Part shown: positions 53,405 through 64,000 of the stretch, one piece after another
Layout of the letters: every line of letters begins with the position of its first letter
Position numbering within the stretch: position 1 is the first letter of the stretch
Source of the DNA: Tolypocladium sp. Sup5 PDA-1
Lineage: Eukaryota > Ascomycota > Sordariomycetes > Hypocreales > Ophiocordycipitaceae
Assembly: GCA_000750105.3 (NCBI GenBank)
Contig: JPHH03000035.1
Coordinates: 62,001 to 126,000, forward strand
Length of the DNA: 64,000 bases
Reading direction: 5' to 3'
The notes under the pieces: generated by a model
What the model was told of the DNA's origin: nothing
Database searches by the model: none
Seen by the model: only the letters and a program-made list of their open reading frames with translations
Program-made: the position numbers and the translations under genes

Positions 53405-56400
53405 ATGGCTCACAAGGCCACAGAGCTGCTCGGCAGTATCGTTGCTTTTGAGGGCCGCCCGGACACCATCTCTACGCAACTGCGGCTTCTCCCCACTTCT
53501 GCGCAAGTCCTCATTCTCCCCAGCGTTCGGTGCTACATCTCTGCCGACGACTTGGAGCAAGACTTCGACGCACGACTCTACGTTCGGCAGGTTCACGATG
53601 CTCTCGTGGCCCGCAGTGACGCTGCGCGGGCCTTCTTACAGGGCTCGACACCCACCAACAAGCGCTTGGTCTTCATGAACGGTGGCACTCCAAGCGCACA
53701 GGCTCTCTGCATCAAGGCCATCATGAAGCACGAAACTCGTGGAAGCAAGGCCGAAGCCGGGGCAATATTCGACGACCTGACCAAAGACGGATTAGCAGGA
53801 CTGGAGAGCCCTGTGAATATGCATCGGAACAGAAATACCTTTGGATACACAGCAATCGAGGAAGGCCGTTTCGAGGATCCCATAACAAGGGCTATGCGAG
53901 CCGCCGATGCTCTAGACCGCCAGACAGCCAACCTGCAGCCCTCCAGCGACCTCGACCTGACCACCACGCGCCAGCGCAGCTCCTCCCTACCGCTGTACGG
54001 GTACTCTGACGAGTTCGGCGATGCGGCACCTTTCTTTGTGTTCGGCGCCGCATGTGCCGAAGACGGGGATATTCAAGTCGAAGAGACGGCGAATAGTCTC
54101 GTGGCTCCCATGACCCCCATGACGCCAAGCCTTGCCATCATGCAGTTCCACGAGAAGCTACGGAAGCCAACACACTTTTCTCCCGTGAATTCGGTGCTAG
54201 CCCCTTATTCACCGAGTTGCATTGGCGAGACGTACGGGCCGACCTCGACCGAATATCGTGCCGAGGCAGAGGCTGCGTCTCCCATATCTGATGTTGTCAG
54301 CATCCGCACGCTCGATAATGTCGTGTACGGAGAAGCGTCGCTCCTGGACATGAAATGTTCGGCTAGTAAGGGTTCTTTGGCGAGGGTCAAGTCCCTGGAT
54401 CGGATCTACCCTGCGAGTCCCAAGTTCCGGGACCTCTGCATTCCATCAAGCTCGTGGCTTGCAGAGCCAGAGACTCCAAGAGTGCACCGTCCGCGTTCCC
54501 TGATGGTTATCACGGGTGAAAAAGACGCATCTTTCACTCGCTTGAGTAGCGTCGAGCGACCCCGAACGGTAGTTGTGAGATCGAGGCTCCCGAACGTCAA
54601 GGTTGCGCCCGTACCGCAAGGGAAGAAGAAGAAGAACAAGCCTGCCCAGGCCAAAACTACTTATGTAGACCGCGGAACAGATGCCGGCGCAGAGTCCTAC
54701 AAGAAGACTCCGTTTCAGCCCGTTTTCTCTTGCACCGAGGACCTGCTGGTTTACTTGAAAGAGGGAACCCCGGATGGAGTACTCGAATCGGCAGTCAATG
54801 CTTTCAAAGATGGTCGCTATCCACTTCTTTCGCATTCCCCAACAGCTTCTGAGCCCGACAATGCCGGACCATCGCTTCCTGGAACCCCAAAGTCGAGGGC
54901 GTCAGAGTCTAAAGAAAACCCTGCAGCCGCATCCGAAGATGAACTCAGTGTTATTCCTATGTCGGTAAACGTGGACGATTATGATCCTTTTGCCTACATG
55001 CAACCGACTTGGCAACCTCCCAAGTCATTACAGGTGGCCGTAAAGGTGACCATTGTGCGACCACCAACACCCGCCCGGACGCCGCCGCCCTCGGTCAGCA
55101 TGGTAGAGCACGAGCACAAGTTTCATGAGTTCGCCATCGTGCCAAATCAAACGGCAGTGGCTGTTCAGAACTCGCTTCGATCCATTCTTGGAGAGTACTT
55201 TCCGCCGGACACTCAGGGCTACCACCAGTTTCAGTTCTCTCTGCTCCCCGAACTCGACGGCTTATGGAAACCGATATTCCGTGCGACGGGGCCCGGTGGC
55301 CCGCAGAGCTGCGATGGCAAGGTGAATCAAATTCTGGCCATCGGATCCCAGAAGGGTGTCAAGAAGGAGTATTCGTTGGCCATCACGGGACATCTTGAGA
55401 AGCTTGGAAGTAAATCCAGTGGCCTCGGACGCGCAGACAGACTTGACTTCCGGTGAGTGCTTTGGAGAAGCGGAAGAGACCCTAGCCCCCTTCTCAGCGG
55501 GTCTTGCTAACTGTAAGTCTAGCTATCTTCTCGCCAACGCAATGCAAGCGTTTACGGCCCAGCCTCTTGCCAACCAGACGTCCGACAACCCGTTCACCAA
55601 CTCTTACCTGCTTGCAACTCTCATCGTTCCTCACTTGGAGACATACCTGGCTCTCCACTCAGAGGTCCGGTACCTGTTGCTGCAGTATCCGCCGGAGCAC
55701 CTCCGAACGGTGTTGGCCTTGCAGAAGCTGCTTGGCGTTGGTCTGATGAAGGTTGCGCAAATTGTTGATTCAAACAGCAAGGAGCATCTGCCTTTCACAC
55801 ACCTTCGAGGAGTCTCAATCGGCAGCAAATCGGAGGAAAGCCCAACCAAACGGTCGTCCCCCTCTCCAAGATCATCCTCCGACGTCCCGGTCTCTAAAGC
55901 AAATTATCTCCTAACCTCGACGGCATCGGACAAGGACATTGCGAAATTTGTGTCCACGGTGTGGAATATTCCAGCCGAAGTCTCAGATTCTGAGTCCCCT
56001 GAGCCGCCAACTCCACAGGGGTCGAAGAGAAAGGCAAAGCCGTCGCCGCTTCGTCTGAGGGGGGACAGTCTTTCCCCTTTCCCCAAAGTTGGTCCACCCA
56101 GCCCACTCTCCCCGAAGACAAAAGCCCCGCTGCCTCCTGCCCCTAACTCCCCCGCGTCGACGGTGCGGCCAACTTCCAAGGCCGAGACACTTACGACGTT
56201 GAAATCGGCCAAGAGCAGGCGGAGCCGTAGCAAGTCCCGGGGCAATGCTCAGACGCCCTCTGACGCAGTATCCATCATGACTTTCGACCCCAACGATGAC
56301 AGCGATTATGATATGGAGGAGCGCAGATTAATGCCTTTGTTCATGAAGAAGGTTGGCACGCGCAAGCCCAATAGCCGCAAGGCTCTCAAGTTCCTCGGCT

Positions 56401-56408
56401 TGGCTTAA
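53405..56408 (+). CDS. Conserved fungal protein of unknown function, 977 aa
   Basis: Two exons, 53405-55452 and 55523-56408. The intron is 70 bp with a TTGCTAACTG branch site and joins DFR to YLLANAMQ in phase 2. The N-terminal 110 residues look folded and conserved (HKATELLGSIVAFEGRPDT, RLVFMNGGTPSAQALCIKAI). Two further ordered blocks lie in the middle: one around residues 430-470 (PVFSCTEDLLVYLKEGTPDGV), and one near 560-680 with FHEFAIVPNQTAVAVQNSL and FQFSLLPELDGLWKPIFR. A helical block near 695-770 contains LLATLIVPHLETYLALHSEV. Intervening and C-terminal parts are Ser/Pro/Lys-rich and probably disordered. I do not recognise a named domain. The start has a strong CACCATGG context. It follows a 5.5-kb gene-free region, as is common for developmental or regulatory genes. 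Confidence 0.75.
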
Positions 56409-57565
56409 CCCTGCCGGATGTTTACAGCTCGGGCATTGTCGATGTTGAGGATTTACTTGCTCTTTCTTGCGTTGTGCATCAAAGAGAGACCAATATGGGT
56501 CAAATGATTTACGACAGAGCCATACTCGGCTTCTCACTCATTTTCATTTCCTTCTAGTTTTTCTCTCTTCCACATGTTGATCTGGAATAATGTGTGTGGG
56601 TGTACATTAGACGGCCTTGTTGAAGAAACGGGACCACGGGGCACGGAGCTGGGTCAAATACCCACGGGAAAGAGGACATACGCTGGGTGTTTTGCGGATC
56701 TGGGAGCGCATATTGGCACGGGCGTTTCGTTAGTTACCTTGGTCAAGACAACGTGACTTATTTGTAGCCATACGTGCCACTGGTGTCATGGTGATGATGG
56801 CATTCGCAGCGTACGTGTGTGCTGTGGCATACATATCCGACTGCAATGACTATGCAAAAGCGTTCCCTGGCAAGAGGATCGCCTTCGTAGAGTACTCCTG
56901 GAGCCCTGCTGAAACAGAGGTAACAAACACCTCACGAAGAAGCGGGCAATCGGCATGTTCACATATTCACGCCGCGGCATGACATGCACGTCCCGCGGAA
57001 AATGAGCAACCTGCAAAACACACAACAAGGTCGACAAGGTCCCCTGTATTAATACCCATTCTCGCACAAACAGCAAACAACGCGGCCCTCCTGAACTCAA
57101 GTCACCGCAAAGCCCAGACGCAACAGAAAATAGCGAAGAAATATAAGAAGAAGACACATTGCTGCGACGTCCACGTTTCTGGCCATTCCCCTCGTGCCCA
57201 ATGCCCGGCTGCAGGGGAAATACGCGTGCGCGTGCACGCCCTTCGGAGAGCTAGCTCTCATAACTCCGCGCGTGCCCTCTTCCCAGTGTATCGTGTCCTT
57301 CCCGCATCCCTCTCCCCTCCCCCGGTCGGCATTGTCCTGCCTCATCCGAACCAGATCGTTTCAATGCATAGCGTGGTTGTCATAGCCTGCGGCGGGGGAG
57401 CAAAATCCAAATGTAACATGATTCAGTCTATGCGCAGAAAGGGAGAGAGCTGAAAAGTGGGAATGGAAAAAGTCATGATGTGCCTGCCCAGTCATTTCCG
57501 CGGCGCTTATCCTCCGCCCATACTCCGTCACCCCGTCATTCGGCTCGATCAAAGACACCAGCAGT
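56409..57565. other. Convergent spacer between the 977-aa protein gene and YPT1
   Basis: A 1.16-kb region holding the 3' regions of two converging genes, with CT-rich and AT-richer patches. No gene is seen. Confidence 0.55.
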
Positions 57566-58597
57566 TTAGCAGCAGCTGTTGTTGGACGAGGAGCCGACGC
57601 CCTGGCCCTGGCCGACTTGCACGCTGGGCTTGGTATTGTTGGCTGTCGTGGTGCCCATGCGCTCCTTGATCTGGCGAGCCATGGTCAAGAAAGCTTGCTC
57701 GACGTTGCTGGCGTTCTTGGCCGAAGTCTCGAGGAAGGGAATACCCAGGCTGTCGGCAAATTCCTAGACTCGCGGTTAGCCTCTGGCAACAGTCGCTCCG
57801 AGACGTGGCAGCCTAGTGGTACACAACCGCCTCGTGCACAGACGGGTTGCAACCTCAGGCTGCCGAGGCAGGGCAGGGCGGCTCACCTTGGCGACTGTGT
57901 ACTCAACAACCTTCTTGTCCGACATATCGCTCTTGTTGCCGACGAGCAGCTTGTTGACGCCCTCGGTGGCATATCGGTCGATCTCCTGAAGCCATTGCTT
58001 CACGTTGTTGAAGGAGTCCATGTCGGTGACATCGTAAACGACGCAGATGCCGTGAGCACCGCGGTAGTAGGACGAAGTGATGGTTCGGAATCGCTCCTGG
58101 CCGGCAGTGTCCCACTATTGTCAAGCCAGCGTTAGCGCCCGACCGCGTAGAGGGATGGAGTGTCGAGAATGCGACTTACGATCTGCAACTTGACCGTCTT
58201 GCCATCGAGTTCTATCGTTCGGATTTTCTGCGAACCGCTTAGCAGCCGGCCCCAACGTCACAGGCCGGTTATGGGTTTGACATACGAAGTCGACGCCGAT
58301 CGTGGAGATGTAGGATTCAGTGTAGGTGTCGTCGGCGAATCGAAGCAGCAAGCAAGACTTGCCCACACCGGAATCACCGATGAGGAGCAGCTTGAAGAGG
58401 TAGTCGTATCTGATTTCGGCCCGTCAGCAACTATCCGGCGATTCCTCTGCGTCCGAGCGAGCGCAGCAGAGTTTCTCGCTGGCGTGGCGGCACGAAGGTG
58501 GACAGTGGGTTAGACTCTGTCGGAACATTGTCAGCATCAGGCCGTTCAGGAGACCATCGCAAAGGGATCAGGAGGCCGCGTACCACTCAGGGTTCAT
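57566..58597 (-). CDS. YPT1: Rab GTPase Ypt1 (Rab1)
   Basis: Five exons on the minus strand: 58597-58587, 58409-58286, 58227-58180, 58114-57887 and 57763-57566; 202 aa. Ypt1/Rab1 drives ER-to-Golgi transport and autophagosome formation. All GTPase motifs are intact: P-loop GDSGVGKS (15-22), the effector region YISTIGVDFKIRTIEL, WDTAGQE (62-68), NKSD and ETSAK. The C-terminus ends in Cys-Cys for double geranylgeranylation. The first exon is only 11 bases (MNP plus two bases of Glu). Its GTGGTA donor, 177 bp from the next acceptor, is the only choice that restores MNPEYDYLFK without a stop. The four introns (177, 58, 65 and 123 bp) keep phase. The length equals other Rab1 proteins. Confidence 0.95.
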
Positions 58598-59539
58598 GTT
58601 GGCGACGGCACGGTGCGATGGCAGAAATGCGTTGGGTTCTGTGCAGAGGATCGGCCGGCGATGGGTGCTGGAGCGACGATGAGGCGAGGTGTCGTGATGA
58701 TGGTGGGAGAGTCAAAGGAACGTAGGCAGGCTGCGAGGTGTGAGGTCCCGAGTACGTCAGGGAACCGGAGGCAGGCCAGTTGGAGGCGGCGGTGGGAGCG
58801 AGGAGCGACAGCTGATCGGTCACGTGCAAGCACCGCCCAAGCTGAGGCACGGCGCGGCTCTGCTAGGAACGGGTACGAGGATACATGCGCCTCACCAAAT
58901 CCGCTCCAACAGCGACATGGTCACGCAACGGGTCATCGGATTGCCTTCGCGGCCGTCGGCGGCCATTTTTATGTTGCTGACTTGGCGCAGGGTGCGTGAT
59001 GCGTTGGTTCGCTCATCACTGGCGACGGCTTAACAAGTCCACCGTCCGCGGCATGTGACAACACCGAGATATCCAGCCTCGTGATGTCCAACCCCTCTGG
59101 GCTTGTCTGATATCCCGTCACGTCATTCCAGGCGATGCGCAATAGTAACTTTCCGACCATGGTCAGGAACAGTGTCTTATCAGCCATCGATGAAAATCAC
59201 AAATGCGGCTGCAGCCACGGCTCGGCGCTGTGCAACTGCAGGTGACAACCCGGAACTCGAGTTCCTACTCCCGCTCCTACGGCGGTTGGGCGGCTACTGG
59301 AGCCGCTACAGTGGTTCGGCCCCGCTGTGGCAGCATTATTGTTAGCGGCCTGACCCGCCCCGGAAAAAGGACATGGCCGCCCGGCCATTGGCGTTACTTC
59401 GATGCCGCAGCCTACCTTACCCAATGCAACTCCAAGCTCATCCGCATACCCGTCGTCGTCCAGCATCAACTCTTCGCCCTTCTCAGCCGCCGGCGCATCT
59501 CGGCCCATGCGGCTCCATCGTCTGCCGGGCTGACCACCA
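58598..59539. promoter_or_regulatory. Divergent promoter between YPT1 and the mitochondrial-type protein gene
   Basis: A 942-bp upstream region for both genes. Small frames inside it have no family resemblance. The region just before 59540 is open in other frames but looks like leader. Confidence 0.45.
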
Positions 59540-60491
59540 ATGGCTGCGCCGCTGCGCCATGCTTTAAAGAGCCCTGGCAGCTCTTGCGCTTTCCCCAAGA
59601 CTCAACGACTGCTGGTGACCTGCTCCTCCGCCAAAGCCAAGGTCAAGGCTATAACACAACCGGCAACGGAGCACATACCGTCAGCTGTCCCAGAAGTGGT
59701 GCTTCATCCGCCGCGGTTGATGCAGAACGATCTCGCGAGGCCATGTTTCGATACAACCGGAGTTCGTTTGGTGGGAGCCGAGGGGGAACAGAACCCAGAT
59801 CCTAACAAGGCCAAGCTCGGCAAGAGTGAGTAGTCCCCAACATACCTTGGGGTTTGCTCCAAAGTCAATGCTCCAAATGCTAACATGAGAACTAGCTCTT
59901 AGAGTCCTTCAAGAGCGGCTGCCGACGCTACTACAGTCTCCGCTACCCCAGGAGATTCTTGCGCCAAACATCTCTCTCCAGCTATTCCCCACGACCCATC
60001 CTCACCTCCCAGCCGTCTCCGGCCGGGTTGCGTATAATGCGGCGCTCTGGACCTCACCGATTGCGTGGAACCGGGTTCCCATCATAGGCAACGTCAAGCT
60101 GGAGATTCTCGCCGAGCGCATGACCTCTGAGCCCCTGACGTTCCTACCTCGGCGGGCCGGCGCGATACCAGAACAGCTGGTCGTCCGATGGTGCGAGAAG
60201 CGCAAATCGACAAACGACCAGCCCGAGCCGGGAGGCATCGCAAGAGCACTATGGCGCGGGAGAGGCGCCGACCCCAACAAGGCCTTCACGGGGCTCTTCA
60301 TATTCGACTTTGACGGGGACGGGAGGATCCTGACGCACACCATCGAGCAGGCGCAGGAGGGCGGCAACTCGGAAAGAGGCGTGGGCGCCAAGTTCGTCGG
60401 CTTGACGGACTGGCTCCTCGGAGGCATGAGAAACCCTGATGATACCCCGCTTCCGATGTTTGAGAATCTAAAAAGACGACGTTACGAATGA
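59540..60491 (+). CDS. Conserved fungal protein of unknown function, probably mitochondrial
   Basis: Two exons, 59540-59825 and 59896-60491, encoding 293 aa. The N-terminus (MAAPLRHALKSPGSSC) is basic and Ser-rich without acids for about 45 residues, as in mitochondrial presequences. The second half holds the conserved core: LRVLQERLPTLL, NISLQLFPTTHPHLP, RVAYNAALWTSPIAWNRVPIIG and NVKLEILAERM. It continues with LVVRWCEKR and GLFIFDFDGDGRILTHTIEQA. The pattern (helix, a WxxP-like hydrophobic strand, then a strand with H-T-I-E) recalls small NTF2-like/DUF2358-type folds, but this is only an impression. The 70-bp intron has a TGCTAAC branch site and is phase-consistent. The function is not recognised. 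Confidence 0.75.
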
Positions 60492-61147
60492 GGGAGAGGG
60501 AGACGTGGCCATCATCACGGATGGGCCAGATCATGTTTTGACGCGGCGGCGAGCGCAAGTTGCGAGGCGTTATGGCAACTTTGCACTTATCACATCTGGT
60601 TGCTAAGGGGTCGTTGTACAACAGTGAGCCACGGAGACTCCCCACCAAATGTTTTTATGCCTGTACATCTCTACCCTTGATAGAACGAATACCAGAGCGA
60701 TAGTTTGCGATACGCAACCGTACAGACCCAGTGCGTGAGTTGATCAGCCTTGTCTGTCCAGAACCACAACGGCACACCATTCGAATCAGCTTGTTCCCGT
60801 AGATCTATTTTACCAGCTTTCCAATAACATCAGAACGGTTGAACACCACTGCGCACTTTATGCGGCGACTTGGGTCATCGATCTTTCGTGTTATGTTTAG
60901 CACAGAGACATATATAGACGCAGAGAAATGTCATAGCTCGATGATGAATCCACCAACTCTCCGCCTGCTGCTGATTTGCGAGCGTCACGATAGACACCCA
61001 CATCAAACCTCTCAGGGTTCCGGCCGGGGGGCATTTCACAATATTCTGCCCCCCAGGCCGTCTCAGCATCTTCAGTTGCAACAACCAGTCACCGCGGCTT
61101 TTCGACAGCCACATAATCCCCGTCAATCGCATTCCCCATTCCCGCCC
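60492..61147. other. Convergent spacer between the mitochondrial-type protein gene and LSM1
   Basis: A 656-bp region, AT-richer, holding the 3' regions of two converging genes. No gene is seen. Confidence 0.55.
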
Positions 61148-61819
61148 TCAGAAGCCAATGTCCCCGAGATTCTCCCCCTCGAAGCCGATCTTGGCGAGCT
61201 TCTTCAAGCGCGACTTCTCCTTGGCCTTCTCGGCGGCCTTTTTCTCCTCGGCGAGCTTCTTCACGACGTCGAGCTCGGCGGGTTCGTAGCCCGGGGGCGG
61301 GTCGTCGTCCTTGTCGAGGTCAATCTCGCCTAGCAGCAGCACGTTTTCTCCCCGCACGAGGAAGATGCCGTGCACAATGTCCGCATAGAGCCCCTGCGGG
61401 ATGTCAGAGCCGGCGCTGTCCGGCTTGGGGGCGAATATCCGTTCCGTCGTCGATTGGAGGACCAGGTTCGCTGTCAAGAGCGGTTAGACAGCCGTTCACC
61501 GAATCCCGAATGACACTCCGCCTCTTCCACGTCGACGTACCGAATTGGTCCCAGCTCCGTAGAACACCAATCAGTTTCCTCCCGTCTCGCAGCACAACCA
61601 TGAGCTTCTCTAATGCGAACCGTCAGCGTCAGAGGTCCCTCATGCTCGCCAACCCCCAGGTGCAGGTGCCATACTATCGGTGAGGTCCAGGAGTTGCGCT
61701 GCCGTCGTAAACATCTGCGGCGGCAGCTGGGTAGGCTGCTGCGGAGGGCCCCGGGCCTGAGAAGCAGGGGCCGCCGCTCCGCCCTGCGGAGGGGTATCGG
61801 AGATGGTCAGGTTTTCCAT
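61148..61819 (-). CDS. LSM1: Sm-like protein Lsm1
   Basis: Three exons on the minus strand: 61819-61675, 61609-61541 and 61470-61148; 178 aa. Lsm1 is the subunit that distinguishes the cytoplasmic Lsm1-7 ring, which binds the 3' ends of deadenylated mRNA with Pat1 and promotes decapping. The Sm1 motif KKLMVVLRDGRKLIGVLRSW and the Sm2 part GIFLVRGENVLLLGEID are clear. The DQFANLVLQSTTERI stretch matches Lsm1 specifically. An N-terminal Pro/Gln/Ala-rich extension of about 35 residues and a C-terminal Lys/Glu-rich helix (LAEEKKAAEKAKEKSRLKKL) flank the domain. Splicing at CATTAG gives LTDKKLMVV, as in other Lsm1 proteins. Introns are 65 and 70 bp. Confidence 0.93.
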
Positions 61820-63048
61820 GCTTTATATCATGGGGTATTATGTCAAGGAGTGGCTGAGAATGGGGCCGTCCACACAGGTTCCATGAATCGGATCCTCATG
61901 CGCTCGATTATATGACCATGGTTGAGGGTGAGGTGGTTGCGCGTTCTGGGAAAAGGGAAGCAAGAGGCCGTGATGCAGCGAAGTCGTCGGAGTCGCGACC
62001 CCCCTGCGCCGGGGACCAGATCTGACGAGCTTGGCTATCGATAAGGATGTATCACGTGATGGCTCCATTGGGGGCGTGGGTCAGACCAAAGCGGCCTTTT
62101 TGGACATGCGGTTGAGCGCGGGGCAGTGAAGTCAATCGAGGGGCAGCGTCCAGGTTTTGCCGGTTGCGATGAACAGCAGTGGAGGGGACATCACCAGCGA
62201 CATCAAGGAGTATCAGGCCCGACTCTGAGTCCTGGCAGACGGTACAGGTTCCAGAACTACTACCTTAGGTAGCGGACATTGCCTCGACAAGGCATGTCTT
62301 TCCGAGCTACAATTGATGGGCATGGTTAGTTGCACACCGTCGGAGCATGACGCAGACATGCAGCTGTCTCTACGAAGTACGCCGGGCTCGGACGATCACA
62401 GAGTCATGCATGTCATCTCGGCGTGCGCTGCGCCCCTTGTATGCGCCAATCCATCGGGCCGTTGCGATTCAGCGAGGTGTGCTTTCACAGTCACGTCTTC
62501 GGGCGCGGACGGCATGACCTGCCCGTCTATCAATGCTTGCTATCGAGGGTCTGTGTGCATGTCGACAACCAGCCCTTCCTTTTGCCCAGCGGACAAGAAT
62601 GGAAAAAGAGAGCCTCGCCTTGTTCCCGAGAGCTGCCACCCTTGATGCTATGCCGTTGTGCCATCCAACCCTCGTCGGCTGTCGCCTTTTGGTGTGTTTG
62701 CAAACAGAAAAAAAATCTATCCTGCCTCCAGCCTGCAACGCCTTGATTCGATGCAAGATGTATCCCCCCCCTTCCGTGAATGATGCGCAGGAAAGGGTGC
62801 AAGAGCAAAAATAAAAAATATGTCGCCAGAGTACTTCTCCCCATGCAGGGTGACCTTGTTCTCTTGTTTCTAAGTGGCCTCGGATGGCACGGCGCAGGCG
62901 TAGAAGCACAGGCCTTGGAAGTCGGCTTCACAGACTCCCTCGGGGCCAAGAGAGACGCCATTGGGGCCGTTGAAGGCCTCGCGCAGGGAGTCATGTGTCG
63001 CTGGATGTGAGCCAAAGATACGGCGCTTCCGCCGGTGGTGGCATGAGG
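61820..63048. other. Spacer between LSM1 promoter and the Nudix gene 3' end
   Basis: A 1.2-kb region holding the LSM1 upstream region and the Nudix 3' region, with an A-rich AAAATAAAAAAT patch near 62808-62819. No gene is seen. Confidence 0.55.
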
Positions 63049-63672
63049 CTATAGTTGATTGATGGTGGAGCGCTGTAGAGCTTCTTGGAGCTCTGGCCTC
63101 GTGGCCAGTTCCTCGATGGCTTGCGCGTAGGTGAACCACTGGCGCTCTCGCTTGTGTCTCTCGGGCCAGTCGTCCACCTCGGTCAGGACGGTTGCCTGGT
63201 AGAAGGAGTAGCGGGAGCGGTCCTTGGACGACTTTGGGGGTCGCTTCTCGTCAATGGTGCCCAGGTCATAGTCGATGTTGATGGTGATGCCGGCCTCTTC
63301 CCAGGCCTCGCGCGTGGCGGCCTCCTGGCACGACTCGTCCGTCTCCCATCCTCCCTTTGGCAGGACCCAGCCCTTGCGCCGAGTGGACTGTATCAAGAGG
63401 ACGTAGTTTTGGTCCGGGCTGAGCGGGACGACTCCGGCAACGAGTCGCTCTCCCTTGGAGTTGTAGCCTGCACGCAGAGAAGAGAAGGTGTCAGTGAACC
63501 CTGCGCCTCAGCACGGTGGAGGAGTCAGGACGCCCACCAAGTGACAGGTGCCGTGACTTGCAGGGTACAAGTCGCGGGCGCAGACTCTGCAGGGAAACTC
63601 ACGTTGCTTATTCCTGCCAGTGCGGGACTGCATTGACCGACCACCTGAGCCTCCAGAGCCAGTGCCTGACAT
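63049..63672 (-). CDS. Nudix diphosphoinositol-polyphosphate phosphohydrolase (Aps1/DIPP-like)
   Basis: Two exons, 63672-63603 and 63467-63049, encoding 162 aa. DIPP enzymes hydrolyse the beta-phosphate of inositol pyrophosphates and also diadenosine polyphosphates. The Nudix box is complete at residues 62-84 (Gly62, Glu68, Arg76-Glu77, Glu80-Glu81, Gly83), fitting G-x5-E-x7-R-E-U-x-E-E-x-G-U. The preceding RRKGWVLPKGGWE is typical of the DIPP group. The N-terminus is Gly/Ser-rich. The 135-bp intron splits an Arg codon so that NKQ joins RYNSKGERLVAGVVPL. The length equals human DIPP-type proteins; yeast Ddp1 is slightly longer. Confidence 0.92.
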
Positions 63673-64000
63673 ATTAAGACGCTTGCGTCACGAGGGGATC
63701 CAATGGCTCTTGCAGTCGACGGGAGTCTAGGGGGTTGCGGCGGCGGGAGAATGGTGGGAGCTGCTGCGGGCTGCAAATCTCTCTCCAGGGACGGGCACTG
63801 CACTGGCACAGCGGCGTAGCGTGCGGTTCCCCAGCGAGGGTTCTGCGGCGTTGCGGCGGGGCAGATCAAAGAGTATTGCGATGCATCATCGTGGTGTTTG
63901 GTCCGTCGAGATTGGGTGCAAAAAAAGCAGGAGAAAATTGCCGCGTCGGGACGAGACAAAGACGAAGCGACGGAGCAGACCCAGGCTGCTCCCAGAGTGC
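63673..64000. other. Upstream region of the Nudix gene
   Basis: Promoter side of the Nudix gene up to the end of the window. An A7 run on + lies near 63920. No gene is seen. Confidence 0.5.

Noticed and set aside
1..64000. Repeat-induced point mutation (RIP) signature
   Set aside because: I saw no AT-rich blocks with TpA excess or duplicated elements. The gene-free regions are only mildly less GC-rich than the genes.

Overview
The window looks like nuclear DNA from a filamentous ascomycete, probably a sordariomycete and plausibly Hypocreales. The genes are GC-rich. They carry short introns (about 50-180 bp) with GT..AG ends and CTAAC/CTGAC-type branch sites. Several products belong to families restricted to or typical of fungi: 2EXR protein, Zn2Cys6 regulator, DLT1, Cro1/She4, SFL1 and Mcl1. 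Nothing here looks bacterial or viral, and I see no transposon, CRISPR array or secondary-metabolite cluster. The taxonomic placement is inference from protein resemblance, because no search could be run.

Layout, left to right. 0.9-8.4 kb: SCP2-type thiolase, 2EXR protein, copper chaperone ATX1 and a cytosolic zinc alcohol dehydrogenase, all on +. 8.9-13.6 kb: Arp3 (-), whose reading frame is broken by two 1-base deletions, then threonine aspartase (+). 14.1-19.9 kb: TFIIH subunit Tfb4 (-), myosin chaperone Cro1/She4 (+) and tRNA m5U methyltransferase Trm2 (-). 20.5-29.2 kb: gamma-glutamyltranspeptidase (+), ALG11 mannosyltransferase (-), an AIF/FSP1-like FAD oxidoreductase (-) and a divergent Zn2Cys6 regulator (+). 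29.7-37.3 kb: COX18 insertase (+), Pep12-like syntaxin (-), nucleoporin NDC1 (+), DLT1 (+) and a small lysine-rich protein (+). 38.0-47.9 kb: SFL1-like HSF-type regulator (-), a 3.5 kb gene-free stretch, Mcl1/Ctf4 (-) and a WD40 protein (+). 47.9-53.4 kb: a 5.5 kb gene-free stretch rich in a TACTCCGTA-type motif. 53.4-63.7 kb: a 977-aa protein of unknown function (+), Rab GTPase Ypt1 (-), a probable mitochondrial protein of unknown function (+), LSM1 (-) and a Nudix diphosphoinositol-polyphosphate phosphohydrolase (-).

The genes are mostly unrelated housekeeping functions: secretion and endosomal traffic (ALG11, Pep12, Ypt1), actin and myosin (Arp3, Cro1), nuclear pores and DNA replication (NDC1, Mcl1), RNA metabolism (Trm2, LSM1), transcription and repair (Tfb4), and mitochondrial assembly (COX18). 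I see no dedicated multi-gene pathway. The best candidate for a functional pair is the FAD oxidoreductase and the Zn2Cys6 regulator, which share a 425 bp divergent promoter. Many neighbours share short divergent promoters or converge with short 3' spacers. Gene models with introns were joined by hand from splice signals, reading-frame phase and protein conservation. The most noteworthy anomalies are the double frameshift in Arp3, a GC-AG intron in NDC1, very short first exons in the GGT and YPT1 models, and the motif-rich 5.5 kb gene desert.
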